Source of the DNA: Acidobacteriota bacterium
GTDB lineage: Bacteria > Acidobacteriota > Terriglobia > Bryobacterales > Bryobacteraceae
Assembly: GCA_017307505.1 (NCBI GenBank)
Contig: JAFKEE010000067.1
Span: 1-46,740, forward strand
Length of the DNA stretch: 46,740 nt
Direction of reading: 5' to 3'
Translations under genes and position numbers: made by a program
Notes under the pieces: model-generated
What the model was told of the DNA's origin: nothing
The model's input: the letters and a program-made list of their open reading frames with translations, nothing else
The model's database searches: none
In this document: positions 18,101-26,890 of the stretch, in pieces
Layout: every line of letters begins with the position of its first letter
Position numbering within the stretch: position 1 is the first letter of the stretch

Positions 18101-19042
18101 GGGCCAGGGCTGATACAGGCCCAGCCGGAACGGCAACTCACCGCTCGGGCTGTTCCCCGGCATCACACCGATGTGCGTATTCAACTGAGCGAAGTCCATC
18201 CGCTCCCAGGGATAAGCTTCATACCCCTGCCCCGCCACCAGCTTGCTACCGGGGATGTAAGGATGGTTCGGAGCCTGGCGATGAGTCGGTGACAGCCCGG
18301 TCCAAGTCATCTCCAGATACGCTCCGGCCGATGCTTCGACGCCTTCCACGGACTCCCTGAACTCGAAGTAGTCGCAGCCGGCCAACAGCCGCAAAGTCGC
18401 GGTGTACGAGCCCTTGGGCGACAGGCGGTAGGCCACCTGATACGTGGCAAAGAGCGGCCCGCTCTCCACCCGCTCCGCCGTGATCTCTTCCACTCGGAAA
18501 CCCGGTGAGACGATCCTGGAATCGCCCATCCACGCGCCGCCGCGCGAGACCTGCATCACCGGTCCCGGCGCCTCTCCGGCAATCTTCTGCGAAGCCGGAA
18601 TTCTCACTTTCATCACGCCGGTATCCAGCACCAGCGATTGCCCTTCCTTCGTCTCCCGGATCCCCATCGGAAATTCCCGGCCCGGACCGCGCCGCAGCTC
18701 AAAGCTCTTCGTCTCACCGGAATCCAGGCTTGAAAACCAGCTCACCGTGGCGCTCCGCATCCGCCCGCTCTCCATCTTCGGCTCGGAGATCTGGTACGGC
18801 AGCGCGGTTCCGCTGCCATCCACCAGCACCAGGCGTTCGCCCGGGGCCAACCCGCCTTCAAACTCGACTGGGTAGCTCAACAGTGTGCGCGGCCACGAGT
18901 AGAACGGATGATCCAGCGCCTCCTTCAGCACCACCTTCAACGGGCCGGACGCGGGAACCACACGGGGTGCGGCATGAACCGTAATGGCCGCCATCCAGAC
19001 GGCCGCCGCCACGCTCAGGGAATATGGAGAAATTCTGCGCAT
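15119..19042 (-). CDS. Large secreted RIFT-barrel (PcRGLX/YetA-like) protein with C-terminal fibronectin type III domains
   Basis: The product is 1307 residues from the ATG at 19042, where a signal peptide begins (MRRISPYSLSVAAAVWMAAI). A farther in-frame ATG at 19117 would place a GC-rich hairpin inside the coding region and is not favoured. Residues about 30-160 (ERLVLVDGSGTALPYQ, GRMRSATVSWFSSL, SGETKSFELRRGPG) resemble the N-terminal RIFT barrel of exo-rhamnogalacturonan-lyase/YetA-like proteins. A long helical, His- and Trp-rich middle part follows (for example MAYTHAGEDYMPM, WTENIGTYVWGF). The last about 230 residues hold two fibronectin type III-like domains (VASATGYRVELSRDNGATW, then GVTEYRLYRRARG). 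A polysaccharide lyase or a binding scaffold is plausible. It follows the TonB receptor gene by 100 bases and a strong hairpin. Confidence 0.72.
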   Translation of the reverse strand: MRRISPYSLSVAAAVWMAAITVHAAPRVVPASGPLKVVLKEALDHPFYSWPRTLLSYPVEFEGGLAPGERLVLVDGSGTALPYQISEPKMESGRMRSATVSWFSSLDSGETKSFELRRGPGREFPMGIRETKEGQSLVLDTGVMKVRIPASQKIAGEAPGPVMQVSRGGAWMGDSRIVSPGFRVEEITAERVESGPLFATYQVAYRLSPKGSYTATLRLLAGCDYFEFRESVEGVEASAGAYLEMTWTGLSPTHRQAPNHPYIPGSKLVAGQGYEAYPWERMDFAQLNTHIGVMPGNSPSGELPFRLGLYQPWPAFIVGTYAAFWNEKTNDAVGVFIDKVGTWRDGEYSIWSSSTKLQVRYFYKNGQLSWRWPLAEGGRSTCIAAYDHQKDKDAMAERERMRAGMKDKGGVTYRAELSPASYAGYLQNRHGVLDLNEYKDWVLEYPDSARRPSTVLGGTDEAKVSDLERRVLQSNLIVELPAGGTRENSGFGPVPSRQIEHSWVPPFHRHWSELTPQARRRLTAAFLLMAYTHAGEDYMPMRPMLSGHPNFLSDVKSVPAVMSFLFPEHPMAHVWADEFEKYLELNSHYHTRPDVPQWNALGGRWTENIGTYVWGFVRPAIRANYALHEFDGKNRFALAETSQLGRWLVGALTAPFEGEDPEMLNVKPWSHHMAGMVRREEGPRRIYPPQGAHAERRMPPRAMWHLGTLLQRFDPLMSEALMWASRPTDDDSELPRDYKEPWAGLYPGPDNRGTNPHLHSEKYTGYGLVLRAAVDTPRELSIHLQQIDDGPNYRWGVAAEGGNGSIYFYAGGKAYSHNGKEDVGDRNAQDTDFGTNFGVWKDGSYRSIGRNVLTRPLYDLGSAQYAELLPRTGAGSYATPEYVSRTLMLVGSDYFVTYDDVYNQAIRHRFSWFTGKHDELPLVEFVRGGGKDSERTTLETRVSKGFWLDGVGDSMAVVSQHKDLSVEPRPYGCRVRSARATDEVFRDPEGVHFEGDGSVFDGTAGVVRHLADGTHEMALMSGSRIGTQGVVLRSDTKDLGISARFREPGDVRGQYLARVEARLVVSGGRGTFYVDGAAVPVNSGVVVLPAGEHSWQWTDGTPTPLAPRIQRTESVPGGARVFVKPVASATGYRVELSRDNGATWTAMQGTTLTGLNAGVKVHVRAIALNGQKQSEPGPEYPVYVTGKAPLPPDGLKVRGASGAVTVQWGEVLGVTEYRLYRRARGQAEFQRIYAGTGRSYTDRGASGEQIYEYAVSAVDGLGEGPRAGGADTDPASWRNWDPRPGEPFRRRAAEFPASTIDLYYPMP

Positions 19043-19074
19043 GAAGTTGATCTGAGGTGAGACTCTTTCAGCCT

Positions 19075-19111
19075 CCGCCGGGCCGGCAGGGAGCACGAGC
19101 CGGCCCGGCGG
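19075..19111 (-). other. Perfect 13-bp inverted repeat between receptor gene and next operon gene
   Basis: CCGCCGGGCCGGC (19075-19087) and its exact complement (19099-19111) enclose an 11-base loop. No T-run follows on the minus strand. It therefore looks more like an mRNA-stabilising or partial-attenuation hairpin between the receptor and the downstream genes than a full terminator. Confidence 0.6.
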
Positions 19112-19142
19112 ATTCATCTACTGACTGTATACCCGGCGGCCG

Positions 19143-22100
19143 CTAGAACCGGAACATGATGTTCGTGCGGATGGTGCGATTGCCCAGAATCCCGTTCTGT
19201 CCAATCTTCCCGAACGTCGAGTTGATCGAGAACGGAGTCGCCGGCGTGCTGCGATTGTAGCTGCCGGTAACGAACTGGCGTCCGTAGTTCGGGTTGAACG
19301 CAAACACCGGATGATTCAGGGCGCCCATGAAGTCGCCGCGCAGTTCGATCTCGAACCGCTCGCGGATCTTCACGGTCTTGAACAGGGCCGCGTCAAACTG
19401 GTTCATCCACGGACTGCGAATCCACGGCAGCACGCGCCCCGCGTTCCCCAGTTGCGGATTGTCCAGCGAACCCGGCACGCCGAAACAGGAGGGATTCACA
19501 TACTCGCCATTGATCGGATCCTTCCGCCAATTCGGATTGATCAGATAGGAGCAGGGCATCACCTGCGGCCGCAGCGAAATGGCTCCGCCGTCAATCGCGT
19601 CGCCGCCGCCTGTGGACATGTAATAGCCCGTGCCGCCCAGCGTGATGCGGAACGGCTGTCCAGCCTGGCTCGAAAACATGCCCGACGTCCGCCAGTCGGC
19701 CAGAATGCCCTTCAACACGGGATTGCGTGGATTGTAGAGCTTGCCGGAACCGGTGCCCACAGGCAGTTCGTAGGTGTAGCCCACCACGATCCTCTGCGGA
19801 ATGTCGTTGATCGAAATCGCCTTCTCCGGACGCAGATCCGAGTAGTCCTGGGCCGGCGCGCCGCCCCACCACGTGGAACTCACCGCCGCGCTGGTCGCAT
19901 TGTCGATCGCCTTCGACACCGTATAGGAGGCCAGGAACGTCAATCCCTTGCTGAACCGCTGCCGGATCGCCGCATACCAGGCGTGGTAGATCGAGAAACC
20001 GCTGCGGTCGAAGTACTGCGGGATACCCTGGTTGAAAAACTGCTGGTAAGGCCGCAGCGCGCCAAACATATTGGTGGTCTGCACGCGTCCGGCGGAATCC
20101 GTGAGACCCAGCGGGTTGTTCACGGTCTGGCTGAAGTTCGCGTGCTGCTGGATGTAAGGCAGCACCGCATCGCGCGAGGGCGCATTGATGTTGTGCGACG
20201 GCAGGAACAGGTGCAGCCCGCGCGTGCCGTTGTACCCCGTCTCCAGGACGGCGTTTCGCGCAATCTCATACTGCATGCTGAACGACCACTGCTGCGTGTA
20301 TGGCACCGCGCTGCTCTGGTCCACATTCAACACGCTGACGCTGGAGCCGGCAAACACCGGGTCGCGGGTCAACACCGCTGACGCGGGTATCGTGCCGATG
20401 GGATTCGTGATCAGGTTCACCTGGCCGGCATTCGTGCCGCCGTTCGTACCGCCGATCGTGGTGTTGGTAGCTCCCAGCTCAGGTAGCACGGACGCCGTCG
20501 GAATGCCCAGGTTCGTCAGCGGAGCATGCAACAGGGCATACGACGCCCGAACGCTGAAACGCGAGAACGGATTCCACGCCAGGCCCACGCGCGGCTCGAA
20601 GCCCGCGTAATTGGTTGGCCACAGCGTGCGGCCCAGCCCGTTCGTGCCGGACCACGCAAACCCGCCCATCACCGGAATGCCATTCACCTGCCCGGCCAGC
20701 CCGGGCAGGAACGACCCCTGGCGGTCGTACTTCTCCGTTCTCGGAGTCTCCACCTGATACCGCACTCCAAGATTCAACGTCAGCCGCGGCGTGACCTTGA
20801 AATCGTCCTGGAAGTAACCAGCATAGTAGCGCCACCGGTAGTAGTAGGGAATGCGGACCGTCTTCACCTGGAAGCTGGAGATATTGCCCAGAATCAGAGT
20901 TGCGATGCCCTCGCCCGTCGCAATGCCATTGCCCGTATTGCCGGCATCGAAGTTGACTTGCCCGCCGTAGAGGTTCGCTTCCGGATACTTGTTCTGCTGG
21001 AACGACCGGATGTCCACGCCGAACCGCAACGAGTGCCGGCCCCGCAGCATCGAGAAGTCCTCGCCGAACCCGTAGTTGGCATCCACGCTCCGTCCGTCCG
21101 ACGTGCCCACCCCGACATCCGAGATCCCGAAGTTGAAGCGCGGAATGCCGACGCCCGCGGTCGAGGCCGGCAACCCGTAATCCGGCGCCCAGTCCTTCGA
21201 GATGCCCGACGGCGCCGGACCCCGGTAGAGATTCATCCGGCTATAGGTCAACCGCGTCTCGCTCACCAGATTCGCGCCAAACAGGTGGGTCTCGCTCACC
21301 GCCACGTTCCGCGAAACGATGTTGTCCTGCGGAATGGCGTTGTAGGGAGAATCCGGACCCCAGTAGTTGAACCGGATCCCCTGGTTCGGCGAGTATGAAT
21401 ACCGCACGCTCAACCGGTCATTCGCGCTCAGCTGATGGTCGAACTTCATGTTGTAGCGGTCGTCGTAGTTCTTCACGCCACGGGCGCTGTAGGCGTTCTG
21501 CCCGCTGACGTTATACAGCCCGTCCGGACGCAGGAAGATCGCGTACGCGCCCGGCTTGTCCGGCGTCGGGAACGCCGACAGCAGCTTCTGCGCCACCGGG
21601 TTCTTCGCCAGTTGGGCCGACAGATTGTTGTTGGCGATCCGTACATACTCCGCGCTGGTTGCATACGGCATACCCACCGGGAATCCATCCGCATTCACCG
21701 GGCTCTGGTAATACAGGTTGTTGATGGTGCCCTTCGCTTTTGCCGCATCCATCCCCTGCGTCCGGACCACATTCTGATCCAGCAGGTTCCACGAATAGCG
21801 GAAATCCCCCTGTAGTTCATAGGGGTTCGGCAGGCGGTACAGGCTCCAGGCCAGGTCACTCTGCCGCGCCGGCTCGTAGTTGAACAGGAAGAATGTCTTG
21901 TCCCGGCCGTTGTAGATCTTGGGCAGAATCACGGGACCGCTGATGACGCCATTGAAGAAGTTCTGGTGCTTCATCCCGCGCTGCGGCGAGGCGAACTGCC
22001 TGGCGTTGAAGAACGGATCGTTGTGGCCCCAGCCGGCATTGCCGTGCCACTCGTTGGATCCTGACCTTGTGGTCTGATTGATCACACCGCCGCCGGTGCG

Positions 22101-22823
22101 GCCATATTGCGCCGGTACACCGTTGCTCACCACGGTCACTTCCTGAATCGTGTCACGGGAAAAGGTCATCGCCGGACGAGGCAGCGTCGTGGCTGCGATA
22201 TCGGAACCATCCACCAGGACCGACGCCGTGCCCGGCTGCCCTCCGCCAATCGCCGTGCCTGCGTTCGGCTGGACATACCCGGTGTACGCGTTGGCCGTCT
22301 CTGATCCCACACCACCCGGCTCGGACGTAACGCCCGGCACCAGCAGGATCACGCCCAGCGTGCTGCGTTCGGCCTGCGGCATGTCCTGCACCAGCTTGCT
22401 CTCCACCGTCGAGGCCACCATGGCCGTATCGGTCGAGAGCAGTGGCGTCTTGGCTTCCACCGTCACCGCTTCCTTGACGGACCCCAGCTTCAGGGCCACC
22501 TCCACGGAACTCACACGGGCCGTCAGAACTTCCACCTCAGGCAGCACCGCCTGCTGGAACCCGGCCGCCGAAACCGTCATCTTGTACATGCCGGGCTGCA
22601 GCGAAGGAGCGACGAACAGACCGCTTTCGTTGGTCGTTACCTTGACCGTATAACCGGTGGCCGTGTTGGCGATATCCACCGTAGCTCCGCTGACCAGGGC
22701 ACGCTGCCCGTCAAAAACCTGACCCGTAATCTGACCCGTATTGGATTGTCCGAATAGACAGCCCATTGCGGCCAGAACTAGCGAGGCGAGACTTAGCCGT
22801 TGCTGTTTCACTTGGAACCTCAT
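19143..22823 (-). CDS. TonB-dependent receptor, Oar-like, with N-terminal carboxypeptidase-regulatory-like domain
   Basis: This 1226-residue outer-membrane protein has a signal peptide (about 1-25). A carboxypeptidase-regulatory-like domain follows (about 28-110, TGQVFDGQRALVSGATVDI ... NESGLFVAPSLQPGMY). Next comes a plug domain (about 115-240, with VLVDGSDIA, DTIQEVTVVSNGVPAQYGR and GGGVINQTTRSGSNEWHG). The rest is a long beta-barrel ending in NIMFRF, with the terminal Phe typical of outer-membrane barrels. This architecture is abundant in Solibacter-like acidobacteria and is thought to import oligosaccharides or similar ligands with TonB-ExbBD energy. The ATG at 22823 follows GGGAGATAGGG. 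It leads an apparent operon with three secreted proteins. A TATAAT box with an upstream direct-repeat motif precedes it. The ligand is unknown. Confidence 0.95.
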   Translation of the reverse strand: MRFQVKQQRLSLASLVLAAMGCLFGQSNTGQITGQVFDGQRALVSGATVDIANTATGYTVKVTTNESGLFVAPSLQPGMYKMTVSAAGFQQAVLPEVEVLTARVSSVEVALKLGSVKEAVTVEAKTPLLSTDTAMVASTVESKLVQDMPQAERSTLGVILLVPGVTSEPGGVGSETANAYTGYVQPNAGTAIGGGQPGTASVLVDGSDIAATTLPRPAMTFSRDTIQEVTVVSNGVPAQYGRTGGGVINQTTRSGSNEWHGNAGWGHNDPFFNARQFASPQRGMKHQNFFNGVISGPVILPKIYNGRDKTFFLFNYEPARQSDLAWSLYRLPNPYELQGDFRYSWNLLDQNVVRTQGMDAAKAKGTINNLYYQSPVNADGFPVGMPYATSAEYVRIANNNLSAQLAKNPVAQKLLSAFPTPDKPGAYAIFLRPDGLYNVSGQNAYSARGVKNYDDRYNMKFDHQLSANDRLSVRYSYSPNQGIRFNYWGPDSPYNAIPQDNIVSRNVAVSETHLFGANLVSETRLTYSRMNLYRGPAPSGISKDWAPDYGLPASTAGVGIPRFNFGISDVGVGTSDGRSVDANYGFGEDFSMLRGRHSLRFGVDIRSFQQNKYPEANLYGGQVNFDAGNTGNGIATGEGIATLILGNISSFQVKTVRIPYYYRWRYYAGYFQDDFKVTPRLTLNLGVRYQVETPRTEKYDRQGSFLPGLAGQVNGIPVMGGFAWSGTNGLGRTLWPTNYAGFEPRVGLAWNPFSRFSVRASYALLHAPLTNLGIPTASVLPELGATNTTIGGTNGGTNAGQVNLITNPIGTIPASAVLTRDPVFAGSSVSVLNVDQSSAVPYTQQWSFSMQYEIARNAVLETGYNGTRGLHLFLPSHNINAPSRDAVLPYIQQHANFSQTVNNPLGLTDSAGRVQTTNMFGALRPYQQFFNQGIPQYFDRSGFSIYHAWYAAIRQRFSKGLTFLASYTVSKAIDNATSAAVSSTWWGGAPAQDYSDLRPEKAISINDIPQRIVVGYTYELPVGTGSGKLYNPRNPVLKGILADWRTSGMFSSQAGQPFRITLGGTGYYMSTGGGDAIDGGAISLRPQVMPCSYLINPNWRKDPINGEYVNPSCFGVPGSLDNPQLGNAGRVLPWIRSPWMNQFDAALFKTVKIRERFEIELRGDFMGALNHPVFAFNPNYGRQFVTGSYNRSTPATPFSINSTFGKIGQNGILGNRTIRTNIMFRF

Positions 22824-22888
22824 CCCTATCTCCCAATTTGTTGGCGCCTTCTTCCGAGAAGCCGCCTCGGCTCTAGGACCCGAGGGCG

Positions 22889-22933
22889 ATTATAGAAATG
22901 GGTGCTCCCCAGCCAGTGATCAAATCTTCTCAA
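22889..22933 (-). promoter_or_regulatory. Putative promoter and operator of the TonB receptor operon
   Basis: On the minus strand a consensus TATAAT occupies 22894-22889, and the hexamer 17 bases upstream (ACTGGC) is a poor -35. At 22933-22920 lies TTGAGAAGATTTGA, a direct repeat TTGA-N6-TTGA with a 10-bp period. That is the format bound by OmpR/PhoB-type winged helices. The gap to the -10 is 25 bases. A near copy precedes the gene at 26890. The leader downstream contains a small CCTCGG/CCGAGG hairpin. Confidence 0.5.
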
Positions 22934-22972
22934 TCCGGATCTCAAGCCCTGGAAATCCCGGCGTTACACACC

Positions 22973-23001
22973 TTGGATCGCGGCACATCCGGCGGTATAA
23001 G
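22973..23001 (+). promoter_or_regulatory. Putative sigma-70-like promoter of the winged-helix regulator
   Basis: TTGGAT (22973-22978) and TATAAG (22996-23001) are 17 bases apart and point toward the GTG at 23028. The -10 matches five of six consensus bases, the -35 only three. The predicted leader is about 20 bases. Confidence 0.4.
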
Positions 23002-23027
23002 ATAATCGCTTAGCCCGGAATGAACCA

Positions 23028-25199
23028 GTGGAGTCGAGCCAGTCCAAATCGCCAGCAGCCCCGCGCGACATCGCCCAGTACCGCTTTGGCGCCTACGAGC
23101 TCGACGTTACGCACCGCCAGCTCGCCCGCGACGGGTCGCCCGTACCGCTCGCCTCCAAGGTGCTCGACACGCTCATCGAGCTGATTCGCCGCCGGAATGC
23201 CGTCGTGACCCGGGAGGAGTTACTTTCCGCGATTTGGCCCGACGTTAACGTTGAAGATTCGAACCTGACCCAGAACATCTTCGTGCTGCGCAAAGCACTG
23301 GAACAGCCCGGAGACCCCAGGCTCATCGTCACCGTTCCCGGCAAAGGCTACCGGTTTGTCAGCGAGGTCACAGAGGTCCCTACCCACCCGGCCGTGGAGC
23401 CGGGGCCGTCCACCGTCCCGGCAGGATCCCTTGCTCGCCCTTCCCTGAAGACATGGGCGCTGCTCAGCGTAGCCGGATTGCTGCTCGCCGGAGCCGCCCT
23501 CGGCTACCTGGCCCTGCGCAAAGATCCTCTGGCCACGCCCGCCCCCGCCGCACGCTTCCTCACCAGCCTGCCGGGCAACGAAAACCAGCCGGCTCTCTCC
23601 CCCGACGGCTCCTCGGTCGCCTTTTCCTGGAATGGCGAGGATCAGGACAACTACGACATATATATAAAAGGTGTGGGCGCCGAGACGCCGGTCCGCCTCA
23701 CCAGCCAGGCAAGCGAGGAGACCAGCCCTGTCTGGTCGTCCGATGGAAGCCGGCTGGCCTTCGTCCGGGTTTCCCCTGCCGGCGGCGCAATTTATACCAT
23801 CGACGCCCACGGCGGTGGTGAGCAGAGGGTCGCCTCCATCTTCAGCCAGCGCTTCGGTTTCCGCGTCCGCCACCTCGACTGGTCGCCCGACGGTGCTTCC
23901 TTTGCCGTCGACGACAAAAGCAACGAGGAAGATACTGTCAGCATCTTCATCGTGTCCGCCGGCGGAGCCCGCCGCCGCCTTACTTCGCCGCCCGCCCGCT
24001 CCACCAGTGACCTCGCGCCCCGCTTCTCACCCGATGGCCGGCAAGTCGCGTTTATCCGGTCCATTGCGCCTCATCTCCGGGCGATCTACCTGGTGCCCGC
24101 CGCCGGCGGCAGTCCGGTCCGCATCACTGCGGATCTGAATTGGATCGGCGACCTCGACTGGTCGCCCGATGGCAAGGAACTCGTCTATTCCACAGACCGG
24201 TCCGGCACCCCGGCCTTGTGGCGCACCCGCTCCCTGCCCGGATCCACCCCGCAGCTGTTGCGCCCCTCCGGCGAGAACGCTCAGTTCGTCTCGGTCTCCC
24301 GGCGAAAAGGAAACCTGGCCTATACGCAGGCCATCACGGACATCAACATCTGGCGCATGCGTCTGCCCGTCAACGGAGAATCCGAAGGCGAATGGACGCG
24401 GCTCCTGACCTCCACCCGCGAGGACAGCGTCGCCCATTACTCGCCGGATGGCAAACACATCGGATTCCGATCGGATCGCTCGGGCAGCCCTGCCATCTGG
24501 ATCTCCGATGCGCAGGGCCACCAGCCAGTCCAGCTGTTGAAAACAGGAGCCATGCCTGGCACCGTCGCCTGGTCGCCTGACAGCCGTGCCATCGCCTACG
24601 ATGTCCTGATTAACGACACCCTCCAAGTCCTCACCGTTCCTTCCACTGGAGGCAAACCCACTCAACTGACCTTCGACCGTTCCTCCCACGTCCTGCCGCA
24701 GTGGTCGCCCGATGGCCGCCAACTCTACTACACGTCCAACCAGAGCGGTACCTGGCAGGTCTGGCGGATTCCGGCCACCGGCGGGACGCCCGTACAGGTG
24801 ACAAGGCAGGGTGGCTGTTGCGCCCGGTTTTCGCCCGACGGTCAGACGATCTACTACGCCAAAGGGTACTCGGCCGGGGGTATCTGGAAAACCGCGGCCG
24901 AAGGCGGCGTGGAAGAGGTGGTGATCCCGGAAGTGCAGGCCGAATACTGGGGCTTCTGGGCGGTGGTCGAAAAGGGCATTTACTTCCTGGGCGGAGGTAC
25001 GCCGGGCGTTCCCCCGCCGCCCTCCATCAGGTTCTACGATTTCCAGACGCGGCACATCTCCACCGTAGCCCACCACGAGAAGCCCGGCTTCCTCATGGGC
25101 GCATACTCCTACTCCATCTCACCGGATCGCCGCTATCTGCTCACCTCTCAGCTCGATACGTCGACCAGCGACATCATGCTCATCGACACCATCCGCTGA
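23028..25199 (+). CDS. CadC-like membrane-bound transcription regulator with TolB/WD40 propeller sensor
   Basis: The 723-residue protein begins with an OmpR/PhoB-type winged-helix DNA-binding domain (about 18-113: YRFGAYELDVTHRQLARDG ... SKVLDTLIELIRR ... REELLSAIWPDVNVEDSNL ... VPGKGYRFVSEV). One transmembrane segment follows (about 142-164, TWALLSVAGLLLAGAALGYL). A large periplasmic propeller of TolB/PD40-type repeats fills the rest (recurring LSPDGSSVAFSW, WSPDGASFAVD, FSPDGRQVAFIR, WSPDGKELVYS, WSPDGRQLYYT). It has no receiver domain, so the signal is probably sensed directly, perhaps as a sugar or peptide binding the propeller. The GTG start has only a weak GGAA upstream. It is divergent from the TonB receptor operon and convergent with the enzyme gene ending at 25208. 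That makes it the obvious local regulator. Confidence 0.88.
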   Translation: MESSQSKSPAAPRDIAQYRFGAYELDVTHRQLARDGSPVPLASKVLDTLIELIRRRNAVVTREELLSAIWPDVNVEDSNLTQNIFVLRKALEQPGDPRLIVTVPGKGYRFVSEVTEVPTHPAVEPGPSTVPAGSLARPSLKTWALLSVAGLLLAGAALGYLALRKDPLATPAPAARFLTSLPGNENQPALSPDGSSVAFSWNGEDQDNYDIYIKGVGAETPVRLTSQASEETSPVWSSDGSRLAFVRVSPAGGAIYTIDAHGGGEQRVASIFSQRFGFRVRHLDWSPDGASFAVDDKSNEEDTVSIFIVSAGGARRRLTSPPARSTSDLAPRFSPDGRQVAFIRSIAPHLRAIYLVPAAGGSPVRITADLNWIGDLDWSPDGKELVYSTDRSGTPALWRTRSLPGSTPQLLRPSGENAQFVSVSRRKGNLAYTQAITDINIWRMRLPVNGESEGEWTRLLTSTREDSVAHYSPDGKHIGFRSDRSGSPAIWISDAQGHQPVQLLKTGAMPGTVAWSPDSRAIAYDVLINDTLQVLTVPSTGGKPTQLTFDRSSHVLPQWSPDGRQLYYTSNQSGTWQVWRIPATGGTPVQVTRQGGCCARFSPDGQTIYYAKGYSAGGIWKTAAEGGVEEVVIPEVQAEYWGFWAVVEKGIYFLGGGTPGVPPPPSIRFYDFQTRHISTVAHHEKPGFLMGAYSYSISPDRRYLLTSQLDTSTSDIMLIDTIR

Positions 25200-25207
25200 T
25201 CCACCGG

Positions 25208-26890
25208 TCACGAACGGGGAAAAGCGGCGCGGATCTGTTTGATGTAGGTGCGAATCATGGACGCTTTCAGAATCGACACGCGCTCCCCGTACTCCTGCTC
25301 CACCGCCACGGCCTGAGCTTCCAGTTCCGCCAGCGCGGCCTCAAACCGGTGAAGATTCTCCGCATTGGCCCGCTGCTTCTGGATCCGGTAGCGTAGGAAT
25401 GCCTCCATGTGAGGGATCGCGACCTCAATGAACCGCCGCTGCAGCCGCAACTGGCCGGTCAGCTTTTCATACTCCGCCTTGTTGAGACTTCCGCGCACCG
25501 TTTCGACATCATCCAGGGACAATTGATTCAAGCGCAGGGCCTCCACCCGCTCCGCCTTCACCCTTTCCACGGTGTACTCTCTTGGGTTCTCAGTAACTTC
25601 CCGCACTCGCGCTGCGGTCCGAAAATCACCCGGATTCCACAGCAGCATGCTCCGCGCAAACTGTACGAAGTGGCTCTCGAGGTAGGGAAGGTCCGAAAGG
25701 GCGCTGTGATTCTGCACCCAGATCCCGTCCAAATAGTAGAAGCGGTTTGCAATCTCGTTGGTCCTCTGTAGCGCCGAGATCACTTTCGGCGCCGCCGCAG
25801 CGCCAAAGCGGCCCTCCGCCCACTCCGACCAGATTCGCTCGATGGGCGTCTCAGGATCCCGGGCCAGCCGCGACAGCGCGAAGAAGTTCACCTCGTTGTA
25901 GTTGCCGAAAACAGTGGTCCCGTTCACCCAGTGCACCCGCATGCCGAGGGTGTCTATGCTCCGGTTGTTCCGCAGGGCGTGCTGCAGGCGCTGCTGGATC
26001 TCCTCCGGATAGCAGTACGGCATCAACGACTGCCCCCAATACTCACCCGTGCCGTCATAGAGCAGGATCGCCTCGCGGTCCGTCACGTTCAACATCACGT
26101 TGTTTGCCGGCCTCTGCGGAGTCCAGTCGCCCGGCTGCACCTTGTGGTCGAGCAGCATCGGCACGTCGCCGTCCATCTGCCGCAGTGCCTCAATAATCAG
26201 CTTCTCCTGCCACGGCACGTGGCTGAACGTCAGGAATACGAACTGCCTCTGCGCATCCACCGCGCCCCGGGCATAAGCCGTCAGCGTCTCGGTGAGGAAA
26301 TCCGCCCGGCCGTAATGGGGGGTAATGGAAGCGAAAGCGTCCAGATTGGTCTTTTCCCAATACATCCCGGAGAAGAAGTCGACGTCGTTCAGGAACGGTG
26401 TCTCCCAGAGGTAGATCTCGAAGGCATCCGCCTCCGGCAGCTGCCGGAACAGCTCCGCCGTCGTGCTCCGCAGATACCGTTGAAACTCACCGGAAGCGAT
26501 CCGCCGGGCCTCCGGGTAAGCCTCGAAGAAGCCTTGCGGCGGATTTGGTCCGGGTCCGCTCAGCGTTACTTTGACACCCAGCCGCTTGAACCGCTGCAGT
26601 TGCCGCCGGTACTTGGCCACCCGTTCCGCGTCCACTACCCGCTTTACCTTCGGGAACTCTGAGTTCGTCACCCATTGCTCCGGTGTGAACCCATGGATCA
26701 TCACTTCGCCAATCCCGTATTCCCGGATCTTCTTCTCGAGCGTGGCCACGAACTCTTCGCCAGAAGGCTGCTCGAGCGTGTACGACAGAATCTCGGCACA
26801 AAGGCGCATCGGCTTGCGCGGAGAGCGCGCCCCGCCGGTGGCCGCCGGCAGCATCAAACCCAAACAGAGCAATAGAGAAACAATCCGCAC
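25208..26890 (-). CDS. Secreted TIM-barrel-like protein, possibly GH67-type glycoside hydrolase
   Basis: The product is 560 residues from a GTG at 26890. It was preferred over an in-frame TTG at 26908 because AAGGAG lies nine bases before the GTG. A signal peptide follows (RIVSLLLCLGLMLPAATGGA). The region YGIGEVMIHGFTPEQWV ... RFKRLGVKVTLSGPGPNPPQGFFEAYPEARR ... DAFEIYLWETPFLNDV looks like successive strands of a TIM barrel in alpha-glucuronidase-like hydrolases, with Glu in YLWETPF a possible catalytic acid. The C-terminal third is helical with a coiled-coil tendency (LRLQRRFIEVAIPHMEAFLRYRIQKQ). I cannot assign a family firmly. It lies eight bases from the convergent regulator gene and has a promoter like that of the TonB receptor operon. 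Confidence 0.65.
   Translation of the reverse strand: MRIVSLLLCLGLMLPAATGGARSPRKPMRLCAEILSYTLEQPSGEEFVATLEKKIREYGIGEVMIHGFTPEQWVTNSEFPKVKRVVDAERVAKYRRQLQRFKRLGVKVTLSGPGPNPPQGFFEAYPEARRIASGEFQRYLRSTTAELFRQLPEADAFEIYLWETPFLNDVDFFSGMYWEKTNLDAFASITPHYGRADFLTETLTAYARGAVDAQRQFVFLTFSHVPWQEKLIIEALRQMDGDVPMLLDHKVQPGDWTPQRPANNVMLNVTDREAILLYDGTGEYWGQSLMPYCYPEEIQQRLQHALRNNRSIDTLGMRVHWVNGTTVFGNYNEVNFFALSRLARDPETPIERIWSEWAEGRFGAAAAPKVISALQRTNEIANRFYYLDGIWVQNHSALSDLPYLESHFVQFARSMLLWNPGDFRTAARVREVTENPREYTVERVKAERVEALRLNQLSLDDVETVRGSLNKAEYEKLTGQLRLQRRFIEVAIPHMEAFLRYRIQKQRANAENLHRFEAALAELEAQAVAVEQEYGERVSILKASMIRTYIKQIRAAFPRS

Noticed and set aside
16766-18292. 508-codon plus-strand open frame inside the RIFT/FN3 gene
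   Set aside because: Antisense to a gene with a signal peptide and domains; its translation is rich in Arg, His and Pro without any motif.
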